DNA from: a bacterium
GTDB lineage: Bacteria > RBG-13-66-14 > B26-G2 > WVWN01
DNA length: 34,702 nt
Direction: 5' to 3'
NCBI GenBank assembly: GCA_035529855.1
Contig: DATKVX010000046.1
Coordinates: 1 to 34,702, forward strand
The position numbers and the translations under genes are program-made. A model generated the notes under the pieces. That model was not told where the DNA came from. It did no database searches and was given only the letters and a program-made list of their open reading frames with translations. Shown piece after piece: positions 7,853 through 15,789 of this stretch (positions are counted from its first letter, which is position 1; each line of letters opens with the position of its first letter).

Positions 7853-8689
7853 ATGCCCGAACTCCCCGAAGCCGAGACCATCGCCCGCGGCCTCGAGTCG
7901 TTGATACGAGGCCGGCGTCTGCTGGGCGCGCGGAGTTTTACGAAAGGTATATGCGAACGGCGGGGGAAGTACCCCGTCGGCGCGCGCGTAGCCGCCGTAG
8001 GCCGCCGGGGCAAGAAGGTCCTCGTCCACTTCGACGACGGGACCACGTTCTTGGTATCGCTCGGGATGAGCGGCCAACTTCGCCGCCGCCCGAACGGCCC
8101 TATGCCGAAGCATGCTCACATTATTTTAAAATTCGAAGGATTGGACTTGCTTTACGTTGACCCGCGGCGGCTGGGGCGCCTGACGCCTTCCCGCGTCGCG
8201 ACGACGATGCTCGCGCCCGCGGCCGAGGTCGCGCGCTGGTGCGACGGCAGGTTGGGACCCGACGCCCTCGACGTTTCCTGGCCCGAGTTCCGCGCGCGCC
8301 TCGCGTTGCGCCGCGGCGCTTTCAAGCCGTTGTTGTTGAACCAGAGGGTAATCGCCGGCGTCGGCAACATCTACGCGGACGAGGTCCTCCACCGCGCCGG
8401 CGTCAACCCCAAAGCGAGGCCGGTCGACCTCTCGGCCGAACGGTTGCGCCGCGTGCACCGCGCCACGCAAAGCGTACTCAAGAAAGCAGTAAAGGCTTGC
8501 GGTACTAGCTTTCGCGACTACGTCACGCCGACGGGGGCGAGCGGCGATTTCGGCAACTCCCTCGCCGTCTACGGCCGCGAGGGTCGGCCCTGCCGTAAAT
8601 GCGGCTCGCCGATTAAACGGTTGCGCTGGCCTCCCGGCCGGAGCACATATTATTGCCCGTCGTGTCAACCGGAGCCGGACGCGAGATGA
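7853..8689 (+). CDS. mutM: Formamidopyrimidine-DNA glycosylase (Fpg/MutM)
   Basis: The ATG directly follows the pyrD TAA. The N-terminus PELPEAETI carries the catalytic Pro (position 2 before Met removal) and Glu3. The conserved lysine is in RRGKKVLVHF (about 51-60), and LGMSGQL provides the lesion-binding Met loop. The helix-two-turn-helix region has NQRVIAGVGNIYADEVLH, and the zinc finger is CRKCGSPIKR, then CPSC, near the C-terminus. At 278 residues it is full length. It excises oxidised purines and nicks the abasic site. It sits inside an otherwise membrane and pyrimidine operon, and the next gene overlaps its stop by ATGA. Confidence 0.96.
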   Translation: MPELPEAETIARGLESLIRGRRLLGARSFTKGICERRGKYPVGARVAAVGRRGKKVLVHFDDGTTFLVSLGMSGQLRRRPNGPMPKHAHIILKFEGLDLLYVDPRRLGRLTPSRVATTMLAPAAEVARWCDGRLGPDALDVSWPEFRARLALRRGAFKPLLLNQRVIAGVGNIYADEVLHRAGVNPKARPVDLSAERLRRVHRATQSVLKKAVKACGTSFRDYVTPTGASGDFGNSLAVYGREGRPCRKCGSPIKRLRWPPGRSTYYCPSCQPEPDAR

Positions 8690-11088
8690 ACCGTTACGCG
8701 TACGTCGCCGCCGTATCGTCGGCGTGCCTATTGGCCGGCTGCGCCCGCGTCGGCGTCCCGCCCGGTCGCGAGCGCGTCGGGGACGACGAGCCGCCGCGGC
8801 TCAAGAAGGTCGAAACCGTGGACGCCAACCACCTCGAGATTTACTTCTCCGAGGGGATGGATGCGACGACGGTGCGGGAATCCGGCAATTATTCCGTCGT
8901 GGACGAGGCCGGCGGGGCGCTGGACGTGGAGGCCGCGGTCGTAACCCGGGCCGACCTGGTAACGTTGATTACCGCCGACCAGCAGGCCGGCGTTAAGTAT
9001 ACGCTGGTCGCGCGTAACGTCGCCGACGCCTCGGGCGGCAACCGCATCGAACGCTACAACAGGAAAACTTTTAAAGGGTCGGAAAGAAAAGACGATAAGC
9101 CTCCGGCCGTGGCGGCGACTTTCCCGGCGGACGGCGCCGAACAAGTGGGCCTGTTTCCCGAGATAACGGTCGAGTTCACCGACGTTATGGCGCCCGTGGC
9201 CGACGTCGCCGACGCGCTGGAGCTCTACGACGACCTGGGCGCGGAGCTCTCCGGCGAGGGGGGCTTCGAGGAACAACTCCTCCGCTTCCGGCCCGGGCGC
9301 CGGCTCGACTACGCGACGCGCTATACCGTGGTCGCCAAGGACAACGCGACCGACCTCGCCGGCAACACGCTCTACCGCGAGAGCCGGTTCACGTTCGTTA
9401 CGCTCGAGGATACGGAGGAGGCGTTAATTTCGGGCCGTGTCAGCATCCTCGAGGAGGGCGTTTCGCCGGCCGGCGTCGAGGTCAGGCTGTCGCTTTCGCC
9501 GGACCCGGTCGCGGAGGGCGCGCGGCTCGTCGGCTATGCCCGGGCGGGCGAAGACGGCGATTTCGTTATGCGCGGCGTGCCGCCGAATTCGGAATCGCAG
9601 GCGAGTTATTATTTGGTCGCCGCAACCGACGAAGACGGCGACGGCGTCGCCGAGTTCGTCGGCGGTTACGGCTTCTCGGCCGGGAAGGCCGCGGCCTTGC
9701 CGACTATTCTCGGCGGTGAAAAGCTCGAGAACTTGGAAGTCGTGCTTAGCCGCGCCGACGTAGAGGGCCCCGAGGTGACGGAGGCGCTTCTGTCGCCGGA
9801 CCCGACGGGAGGCCAACCGGCGTGCTACGTTCGCGCGTCCTTCGCCGACGCGGCGGGCTCGTTCGTCGCCGGCGCCGAAGTCTTCTTCGACGAGATATGG
9901 TCCGACGGGACCGGCGTTGCGTTGTACGCCTTGGGCGCCGACTGGAATACGAGCCCGGTTGCGACGGGCGAGCGCTACGTGTCCGACCTCCCCCGGGCGG
10001 GCGTTAAGAAGAAGGGAAGGCACGTCGCGTACGTCCAAGCTAGAGACGCCGCCGGTAACTGGGGGGACTTCTTCGAGTTGCCGTTCGAAGTAACGGACCC
10101 GCCCAAACCCGCGCGCACCATCGAGGGTACGGTTGGGTTCGAGATGTTGCCGGCGGAGGGGGCGTTATTAACCGCCACCGTAGAAAACGGAGACGCGCCC
10201 CGTGCCATCGCCGTCGCCGATAAGACCGGGCGGTTCAAGTTGGAGGACCTGGCCGCCGGGAGGTACGTCGTCGCGGCCACCCTCGACGAGGACGAGAACG
10301 GCCGGTGGCGGAAGGGCGAGCCGGGGGGCGTGGGCGCCGGTATCGTCGACGTTTCGACGGCTTCGGCTCGAGACGTCGATATCCGGCTGACGTACGGGCC
10401 GTCGTTGTCGTCGGCCAACGCGCGCCTCCACAACTTCGCCGCGGGCCCGGGGGGCGAGGCGCGCGCGGTGCTCACGATATCCGCGGCGGCGCGCGACCGG
10501 GACTTGGACCTGGAGCGCGTATGGGCCGTACTCCCGGGAGGCGAGGAGGTCGAGCTCGCCGACGACGGCGGGCCGCCGGACGCCGCCGCGGGCGACGGCG
10601 TCTTCACCTTCAGCCGCGAATACGTCGGCGACGAGCTCCCCGCGCTGGCGGGAGGCGAAGTGACGGTTTGGGCGGAAGACCGCCGGGGCAACCGCGTTCG
10701 GGTGACGGCGGCGGAGTCGCCCGGGTTGGCGCTCCGGAAGCTCGAGCCGCCCCCGGCCTTGGTGCTCGATACCGGCGTCGACGCGCTCGAGGTGTCCTGG
10801 GAACCGGTGGAAGGCGCCGCGGGCGGGTGCGTCGTGTTCCTCGTTCCCGCCGACCGGGTGGACCGCTTTACGGCGCCGGGCACCGGCGAAGTCTATTCGA
10901 ATTTCCGGAACCCGGTGTACGGTACGACGTTGAGGATCCCGTACGGCGCTATAGAGGATTGGTGGGCGTACCCGGCCAAATCGCGCTTCGTCATATTCCT
11001 GGTCGCGAGCGCGGGCGACGGCGACAGCTATCAAGCCTCGGACAAGGCGCTAAGTAGCATAACGTGGTACAAACCGGTGCCCCGGTGA
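8686..11088 (+). CDS. Large lipoprotein with SbsA-type Ig-like and carboxypeptidase-regulatory-like domains
   Basis: ATG at 8686 overlaps the mutM TGA, and a lipobox LLAGC (Cys near residue 18) ends the signal. The 800-residue product begins with two Ig-like repeats resembling Big_5/SbsA domains: the first around YFSEGMDATTVRESGNYSV and the second starting PPAVAATFPADGAEQVGLFP. Two carboxypeptidase-regulatory-like beta domains follow (ISGRVSILEEGVSPAGVEV and a later EGTVGFEMLPAEGALLTATV segment), each with an acidic D-x-D-x-D-G loop that could bind calcium. A fibronectin-like segment is near the C-terminus. It lacks the shared VKALFR tail, as expected for a lipid-anchored protein. The role is unknown; it may be a surface or cell-envelope scaffold. 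It is last in the operon, and no good terminator is seen after it. Confidence 0.8.
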   Translation: MNRYAYVAAVSSACLLAGCARVGVPPGRERVGDDEPPRLKKVETVDANHLEIYFSEGMDATTVRESGNYSVVDEAGGALDVEAAVVTRADLVTLITADQQAGVKYTLVARNVADASGGNRIERYNRKTFKGSERKDDKPPAVAATFPADGAEQVGLFPEITVEFTDVMAPVADVADALELYDDLGAELSGEGGFEEQLLRFRPGRRLDYATRYTVVAKDNATDLAGNTLYRESRFTFVTLEDTEEALISGRVSILEEGVSPAGVEVRLSLSPDPVAEGARLVGYARAGEDGDFVMRGVPPNSESQASYYLVAATDEDGDGVAEFVGGYGFSAGKAAALPTILGGEKLENLEVVLSRADVEGPEVTEALLSPDPTGGQPACYVRASFADAAGSFVAGAEVFFDEIWSDGTGVALYALGADWNTSPVATGERYVSDLPRAGVKKKGRHVAYVQARDAAGNWGDFFELPFEVTDPPKPARTIEGTVGFEMLPAEGALLTATVENGDAPRAIAVADKTGRFKLEDLAAGRYVVAATLDEDENGRWRKGEPGGVGAGIVDVSTASARDVDIRLTYGPSLSSANARLHNFAAGPGGEARAVLTISAAARDRDLDLERVWAVLPGGEEVELADDGGPPDAAAGDGVFTFSREYVGDELPALAGGEVTVWAEDRRGNRVRVTAAESPGLALRKLEPPPALVLDTGVDALEVSWEPVEGAAGGCVVFLVPADRVDRFTAPGTGEVYSNFRNPVYGTTLRIPYGAIEDWWAYPAKSRFVIFLVASAGDGDSYQASDKALSSITWYKPVPR

Positions 11089-11258
11089 AACTTGTTGGCG
11101 GCAAAAGCTCTTATTTAAGGTGCTTTATGTAATGCCGAATTTAGGGATTTATTTTTTTTATTAGTGAAGGCAAAAAAGCCTTGATTTCGAATTGAGACTA
11201 TGTTATGTAAAAAAGGAAAAGGTCTTTACGCAATGATTTTTGTATAAGGAGGCATAAA
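11089..11258 (+). other. AT-rich intergenic region with no supported gene
   Basis: The 170-bp spacer is visibly richer in A and T than its neighbours. It has a small AAGGC/GCCTT hairpin near 11167-11182 without a T-tract and a possible TTGATT -35 just after it with a poor -10. A clear AAGGAGG Shine-Dalgarno lies near 11247 for the next gene. Confidence 0.4.
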
Positions 11259-12338
11259 GTGAACGGGATTATTAAAAATTGGGTTATAGGCGCGTCAATA
11301 ACCGCCGGGCTTTTATTCATATCTTGCGGAGACGAAAACGGGGAAGGACCTGGCGGCCCGGGCGGCGGCGTAGGGCCGGCTTACTTCGTCGTGGGTTACT
11401 GGAACGATTTATTAATTTATGACGAACAATTCCGGGAGAAACAGTCCGTTGAACTCGACGTGTTTAAAATAACAGTACTCGAGTTCGATAGAGAAAACCG
11501 TTTGATTTGGGTTTTAGGTTGGTGCAAAAATGATAAGTATAAAGTTTATACTTTTGATTTGAACCTCAGCAAAATAGCGGAAGTAAGTTTTACGGACGAT
11601 ATGATCTCGGACCTCAGTTGTACCCCTTATGGCGGAGGGCGGGCGTGGGTCACGAGTTCGTCGCGTGCCGGGTCCAAAGTTCGGCTGCTTAATTCTAAAT
11701 GTAAAATATTAACGACCGTCGCTCTTCCTGAACTGGGTTACCTTTTTTGCGACGCTTTAAGTAAACCTACGAGCGCTAACGCGGACGGTTCTCTTTGGGT
11801 CCAGGTAGAGGAGAAGAGCGGTTGGTATCATAATAAGGGTATAAGGTTGTCTGAATCCGGGAAGATACTCGCGGAGACGCCTATTTTCGGTAGCTGGGGT
11901 TCGACCCTCCCGGCCCAAGACCTTGCCCCGGGAGGCGGTAAAAACTTGTGGGTTAATTGGCAAAGTGGGACCGTATGGAAGTTCGACGGGGCCGGTAAAC
12001 GGGTCCTCGAAGTCGGCGAGAAATTCTACCCCACCGTGCATTTGACGGCTGACGCTTCGGGCGGCGTGGGAGGAACGCCTCATTCGGAGTATTTTTATTA
12101 TTGCTCGGCTTCGGGTAGTATTTCCAAATCTAAAAAACTCTCGAATAATATAGACGGCGTCGTTACTTACGACCCTAACGACGATGCTTTCTACGGCTTT
12201 TGTAGAGTGGAAAACGAGGAGACTAAATACTATTACTATAAATTTGATTCCAAATGTAAGGTTATGGCCGAGGGCTACGTCAATACCGATTTCCGATACC
12301 CAGGCGAAGGTTACCAAATTTTTATATTGGATTATTAA
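11259..12338 (+). CDS. Lipoprotein of unknown function, probable beta-propeller
   Basis: The GTG start lies about 6 nt after a strong GGAGG. The 359-residue protein has a lipoprotein-like signal ending LLFISC, then a flexible Gly/Pro-rich linker (GEGPGGPGGGVGP). The body has repeated W-V/L and F-D-x-x-x-K motifs, such as LIWVLGW, YTFDLNLSK, LWVQVEEKSG and YKFDSKCK, spaced about 40-50 residues. This suggests a WD40/YVTN-like propeller that I cannot assign to a family. Its codons are clearly AT-richer than neighbouring genes, which hints at different ancestry or relaxed selection. It lacks the VKALFR tail and is instead lipid-anchored. It appears monocistronic. Confidence 0.7.
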   Translation: MNGIIKNWVIGASITAGLLFISCGDENGEGPGGPGGGVGPAYFVVGYWNDLLIYDEQFREKQSVELDVFKITVLEFDRENRLIWVLGWCKNDKYKVYTFDLNLSKIAEVSFTDDMISDLSCTPYGGGRAWVTSSSRAGSKVRLLNSKCKILTTVALPELGYLFCDALSKPTSANADGSLWVQVEEKSGWYHNKGIRLSESGKILAETPIFGSWGSTLPAQDLAPGGGKNLWVNWQSGTVWKFDGAGKRVLEVGEKFYPTVHLTADASGGVGGTPHSEYFYYCSASGSISKSKKLSNNIDGVVTYDPNDDAFYGFCRVENEETKYYYYKFDSKCKVMAEGYVNTDFRYPGEGYQIFILDY

Positions 12339-12430
12339 CGGCCGATTATTATTGCTAATAGGGGAATACTTAAGAGCCTGGGAAAATCGTATAACAAGCT
12401 TAATGTCGACGGGTTTAAATTACCGTCTTG

Positions 12431-12457
12431 GCCCCGCGTTTAAAGTGGGGCTTTTTT
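12431..12457 (+). terminator. Intrinsic terminator after the low-GC lipoprotein gene
   Basis: A GCCCCGC/GTGGGGC stem (one G-T pair) with a 7-nt loop is followed by TTTTTT. Confidence 0.85.
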
Positions 12458-12566
12458 ATATGAGTTATATATAAACCGCTTTAGGTTATGCGGGTATGAC
12501 GCGAAATTCTCTTGGCGTACCCTTTGCAGTTATGCAGCAAGAAAATGCCGGGCCGTTCTTTTGGCC

Positions 12567-12595
12567 TTGCGGCGCCCCGGTTAATATATTATTGT
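12567..12595 (+). promoter_or_regulatory. Putative promoter of the double-GNAT gene
   Basis: TTGCGG at 12567-12572, a 17-bp spacer and TATTGT at 12590-12595. The start would be near 12602, 34 nt before the ATG. The rest of 12339-12635 holds only the terminator and no supported gene. Confidence 0.5.
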
Positions 12596-12635
12596 ATCCT
12601 GATTTAAATAGTGGGCATCAAAAGCGAGGCTGGCT

Positions 12636-13523
12636 ATGGAAGCGGTCAACGTCAGGCCAATGGAGCAGAGCGACCTCCGCGCCGTTTGGCAGCTGGTCCA
12701 AAATAACAGACCCGAGTCCGCGCCCCCCGGGTGGCCGGCCGGCAGCCTCGAGCTCCAGCGCATGGCGTTCCTTCACCCGCGCGCGTGCCGAGAGGGCTCG
12801 TCGGTGGCGGAAGTGGGGGCCGAAGTCCGCGGCTCGCTCGTCTTCCATAATTACCGGGAGGAGGGAAGCGCGACGATTTGCCTTATCGCCGTAGATGAGC
12901 GCGCGCAAGGCGTCGGCGTCGGGCGGGCGTTGTTGGAGGCTTGGGAAGCGAACGCCCGGGCGCTGGGCCTTAAGCGGCTTTACGCGCCGGAAATGCCGGA
13001 AGAGGACGCGCGGTTTATCCGGTTCGCCAAAGACTTCGGCTTGAAGGAAGTGGGTAGGACCGTGTCGTGGGTGCGGGGCGACGAGCCGATGGAGGCGCCC
13101 GAAGACGAACATATCGTCCCGCTTGTCAACGTGCCGCTGAGCGAAGTTACGGGCGCTTTCAACGAGTGTTTCCCCGAGATGCCGCGCACGCAGGACGACC
13201 TGCACGCGCTCGTCACGCAGTCCCAGTGGGGCCCGTGGGCTTCTTTGGCCTATGCGGAAAACAACCGCATACTGGCGTTCCTGTTCACGACCGACCGCGA
13301 GGGCAATCCCTATATGCAGCACGTCGGGACGCGGCCCGAAGCCCGCCGCCGCGGCCTGGCGCTGAAGCTTTTAAAGCATGCGCTGCACGTCTTGCGGGAG
13401 GGGGGCGCCCGCGTAGTCGAGTGCGAGGTCCCAGAAGAGAACGTGGCCGCGGCCGAACTGGCTGCTTCGTTCGGCATGAAGCCGGGGCGTCGGCGCGTGG
13501 CGTTGGCGAAAGAATTGGTCTGA
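12636..13523 (+). CDS. Tandem GNAT-family N-acetyltransferase (two GNAT domains)
   Basis: The product has 295 residues and two GNAT folds. The first (about 1-145) has the acetyl-CoA loop QGVGVGRALLEAW after the strand ATICLIAVDE. The second (about 155-295) has the equivalent loop EARRRGLALKLLKHAL after MQHVGTRP. Both keep a Q/R-x-x-G-x-G/A-type pyrophosphate-binding turn, although the second is less canonical. Tandem GNATs of this kind resemble mycothiol-synthase-like or aminoglycoside-acetyltransferase-like enzymes, in which often one half is catalytic and the other structural. The substrate cannot be deduced. The gene stands alone, with its own putative promoter. Confidence 0.82.
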   Translation: MEAVNVRPMEQSDLRAVWQLVQNNRPESAPPGWPAGSLELQRMAFLHPRACREGSSVAEVGAEVRGSLVFHNYREEGSATICLIAVDERAQGVGVGRALLEAWEANARALGLKRLYAPEMPEEDARFIRFAKDFGLKEVGRTVSWVRGDEPMEAPEDEHIVPLVNVPLSEVTGAFNECFPEMPRTQDDLHALVTQSQWGPWASLAYAENNRILAFLFTTDREGNPYMQHVGTRPEARRRGLALKLLKHALHVLREGGARVVECEVPEENVAAAELAASFGMKPGRRRVALAKELV

Positions 13524-13642
13524 ATTTAACGCCTTTTAGCGGGCGATATGTAAGCGAAAATCCGACGCTGAAAGGTGGTCGTCAAATCTAAAAAAAGGAC
13601 GCCGCACGGAATACGTATTACTTCAACGCGGGAGCGTACGCT

Positions 13643-14155
13643 ATGGACTATCGGGACGAAGTGGCCGGGAAGCGCCGGGGCATAATCGATTGGATGATGA
13701 AGTACGTCCCGGGGTATCGCGGCTACGCCGAAAAGGAGACCAGGCGCGAGGCCGACAAGCTCTTGCGCGAACACCTCGCCGGCCGGTTGCGGGGCGGCCG
13801 CGACAAGCTCCGCGACGTCCGCGACAGGCTCGTCGACGAGGCGAAGCTGGATAACCTCGACGACGTCGACCGCGTCGACCTCATCTTCGAGACCGTCGTA
13901 GACCGGTTGGCGTTCGCGTCGTACGGCTACGCCGGCTTCTTCGACGCCGCGCGCGTGGACGAGGAGGCCCTCGACCGCCTTTACGAGTACGACGAGGAGC
14001 TGGCGAAGGCCGTCGACGGCATCCTGGCGAAGGCCGAGGCCGTCGCGGCCGCGGGCGACGACGTCAAAAAACCCCTCGACGAGCTCAAAGCGGAGCTCCG
14101 CGCGTTCGAGGATAAACTGGACAAGCGCAAAGATACCATCCTGGGGGTGAGCTAA
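13643..14155 (+). CDS. Small alpha-helical protein coupled to the SPFH gene
   Basis: The 170-residue protein is rich in charged heptad-like helices (for example READKLLREHLAGRLRGG and ELKAELRAFEDKLDKRK). It has no signal peptide or membrane segment, so it is probably cytoplasmic and coiled-coil forming. A GGGAG lies about 9 nt before the ATG. Its TAA abuts the GTG of the SPFH gene, so the two are almost certainly cotranslated and may form a complex. I do not recognise a named family. The 119-bp gap before it has no clear promoter. Confidence 0.7.
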   Translation: MDYRDEVAGKRRGIIDWMMKYVPGYRGYAEKETRREADKLLREHLAGRLRGGRDKLRDVRDRLVDEAKLDNLDDVDRVDLIFETVVDRLAFASYGYAGFFDAARVDEEALDRLYEYDEELAKAVDGILAKAEAVAAAGDDVKKPLDELKAELRAFEDKLDKRKDTILGVS

Positions 14156-15262
14156 GTGGCCATATTCGACGTTATCGAGTCTATGGACATGGGCCCCGAC
14201 GCCATCGTGCAGCGTTGGCCCGCGGTCGGCTCGGGCGAGATCAAACTCGGCAGCCAGCTCGTCGTGCGCGAAAACCAGTGGGCCGTATTCTTCCGCGACG
14301 GCAAGGGCTACGACGTCTTCGACGCCGGCCGCCACACCCTCACCACCGGCAACGTTCCGCTGCTCATCGACTTCGTCGGTAAGCACATCACCGACGGCAG
14401 CCCCTTCAAGACCGAGGTATATTTCGTAAATAAGCGTCCCATCCGCGACCTGAAATGGGGCACCGCGGAGCCCATCATCTTCCGCGACAAGGACCTGGCG
14501 ATGGTCCGCCTCCGCTCCTTCGGCATCTTCTCCATCCGCGTTACGGATCCGATGTTCTTCGTCAATAAGGTCGTGGGTACCGAGGGCCGGCTGGAGACGC
14601 GCGACGTCGAGGGGTTCCTCCGCGCGATGATCGTCTCGCGCATGCAGGACGTGCTGGGCGAGGTCCTGACGACGGTGCTCGACCTCGCTTCCAAGTACGA
14701 CGAACTGGGCGCCGCGATGAAGAGCCGCGTCCGCGACGACTTCGGCAAGTACGGCCTGGAAATCACGGACTTCTACGTCAACGCCATAACGCCGCCCCCC
14801 GAGGTCCAGAAGGTAATCGACGAGCGGACCGGCATGGCCGCGGTCGGCGACCTCAACCAGTACTATCGCTTCAAAGCCGCGCGGGCGGTGGAGAAGGCCG
14901 CGGAGCAGACCGGCGGCGGCGCCGGCGAGGGTATGGGTATGGGCGTGGGCCTGGGCATGGGCATGTCCATGGCGCAGATGATGGGAGGCGCGATGCGCAC
15001 CACCACCGAGCAGCCCTGCCCCAAGTGCAACCAGCCGATGCCGACCGGTTCCAACTTCTGCCCGAGCTGCGGCAATAAAATCGGCCTGCCCGATGAGACG
15101 CTCATCATCTGCCCGGAGTGCCGGGCGGACAACCCGGCGAAGGCCACGTTCTGCGCCTCGTGCGGCAAGGAGCTGCCGGTTTCGGGTCACTGCCCGAAGT
15201 GCGGCGAGGCCATGGACGAAGCGGACAAGTTCTGCCCCGAATGCGGCGAGAAGATGAAATAG
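14156..15262 (+). CDS. SPFH-domain protein with C-terminal triple zinc ribbon
   Basis: The GTG start directly follows the upstream TAA. Residues about 1-250 form an SPFH (stomatin/prohibitin/flotillin) domain of the YdjI/virion-core-like cytosolic subgroup. Motifs include VVRENQWAVFFRDGK near the start and IRVTDPMFFVNKVVG, with the C-terminal helix LEITDFYVNAITPPPEVQ. A Gly-Met-rich low-complexity linker (GMGMGVGLGMGMSM) follows. Three zinc ribbons come next: CPKC/CPSC, CPEC/CASC and CPKC/CPEC within the last 90 residues, ending CGEKMK. Such proteins scaffold membranes or large assemblies. Partner binding through the ribbons is inference. The 368-residue length fits the family. A strong terminator follows. 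Confidence 0.85.
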   Translation: MAIFDVIESMDMGPDAIVQRWPAVGSGEIKLGSQLVVRENQWAVFFRDGKGYDVFDAGRHTLTTGNVPLLIDFVGKHITDGSPFKTEVYFVNKRPIRDLKWGTAEPIIFRDKDLAMVRLRSFGIFSIRVTDPMFFVNKVVGTEGRLETRDVEGFLRAMIVSRMQDVLGEVLTTVLDLASKYDELGAAMKSRVRDDFGKYGLEITDFYVNAITPPPEVQKVIDERTGMAAVGDLNQYYRFKAARAVEKAAEQTGGGAGEGMGMGVGLGMGMSMAQMMGGAMRTTTEQPCPKCNQPMPTGSNFCPSCGNKIGLPDETLIICPECRADNPAKATFCASCGKELPVSGHCPKCGEAMDEADKFCPECGEKMK

Positions 15263-15283
15263 GGTAAACCGTTTTCGAGTTTT

Positions 15284-15315
15284 AAAGGCCGCCCGCGGGG
15301 GTGGCCTTTCTTTTT
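15284..15315 (+). terminator. Intrinsic terminator after the SPFH gene
   Basis: AAAGGCC pairs with GGCCTTT across a GC-rich loop and is followed by CTTTTT. Confidence 0.8.
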
Positions 15316-15377
15316 AAATAAACCCCTTGAGGGGTAGTATTATATGGGCATATTATTCGGGGTAGGCAACGAGGATG

Positions 15378-15405
15378 GTAGGGGCGACTGGCCAGTCGCC
15401 CCTAC
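15378..15405. repeat. Perfect 28-bp palindromic element
   Basis: Half-site GTAGGGGCGACTGG followed by its exact reverse complement. A partly decayed copy is at 3357-3380. It resembles REP-like dispersed palindromes found outside genes; no ORF or transposase is attached. Confidence 0.7.
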
Positions 15406-15409
15406 TTCG

Positions 15410-15432
15410 GCCGCCCGCTCGGGCGGCTTTTT
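15410..15432 (+). terminator. Second intrinsic terminator before the propeller array
   Basis: GCCGCCC, loop GCTC, GGGCGGC, then TTTTT. It insulates the array from upstream transcription. Confidence 0.85.
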
Positions 15433-15449
15433 CACGTTGAAAAATTCCC

Positions 15450-15479
15450 TTGACAAGGAAGGCCGTTTAGGTATATTAT
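15450..15479 (+). promoter_or_regulatory. Promoter 1 of the paralog array
   Basis: A consensus TTGACA at 15450-15455 precedes TATATT (16-bp spacer) or TATTAT (18-bp spacer, 15474-15479). It would transcribe the two small ORFs and then the five-gene array. Confidence 0.7.
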
Positions 15480-15505
15480 TTAATTGAGGTAACGAGGAGG
15501 GTAGT

Positions 15506-15574
15506 ATGGCATATCGGGAATTAAATCCAACCGGCGCGCCGTTCGCGGCAGCGGCGGTTTTATATTTTCCGTAA
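15506..15574 (+). CDS. 22-residue small ORF at the head of the array transcript
   Basis: An ATG lies about 5 nt after a good Shine-Dalgarno (GAGGAGGG) and reads MAYRELNPTGAPFAAAAVL to a TAA at 15572. It sits between promoter 1 and the next small ORF. It could be a leader peptide or a small protein, or chance; there is no family to compare. Confidence 0.3.
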   Translation: MAYRELNPTGAPFAAAAVLYFP

Positions 15575-15587
15575 AGAGGTGTAGGTC

Positions 15588-15779
15588 ATGACTAAGAAAA
15601 TAGGCTACGCGGTGCTGGCGGTTTTGGTTATCGTGCCGTATTACGGCTTCGGTTGGACGTTGTCGTCGTCGCTGGCCGGCGGCGCGGCCGGCTTTTCGGT
15701 TATGCGCCTTGACGGCCCGAGCGGAAGGGGTTATAATTTAATGAAACCTATGGAGAACGTTACCGTTCGTGCGATATAA
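15588..15779 (+). CDS. 63-residue small hydrophobic protein upstream of the array
   Basis: The ATG follows AGAGGTG by 7 nt. The N-terminus MTKKIGYAVLAVLVIVPYYG is a signal peptide or single membrane helix, followed by a Gly/Ser-rich stretch without the shared tail. Its TAA (15777-15779) overlaps the AAGGAG of the next gene, suggesting coupling. However, a near-perfect internal promoter (15709-15737) lies within its 3' third, so part of this sequence is regulatory and the ORF may be incidental or the decayed front end of an array paralog. Confidence 0.4.
   Translation: MTKKIGYAVLAVLVIVPYYGFGWTLSSSLAGGAAGFSVMRLDGPSGRGYNLMKPMENVTVRAI
15709..15737 (+). promoter_or_regulatory. Promoter 2 of the paralog array
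   Basis: TTGACG at 15709-15714, exactly 17 bp, then TATAAT at 15732-15737. The start would be near 15744, giving a 46-nt leader with AAGGAG at 15778-15783 before the ATG at 15790. Confidence 0.8.
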
Positions 15780-15789
15780 GGAGTTCGTT

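Noticed and set aside
12618-13322. A 234-codon minus-strand frame overlapping the double-GNAT gene
   Set aside because: The plus-strand frame encodes two recognisable GNAT acetyl-CoA loops; the antisense frame shows no family features.
13526-15190. A 554-codon open frame on the minus strand
   Set aside because: It lies antisense to the helical and SPFH/zinc-ribbon genes, has no ribosome site, and its His/Arg/Val-rich composition is what GC-rich antisense frames give.
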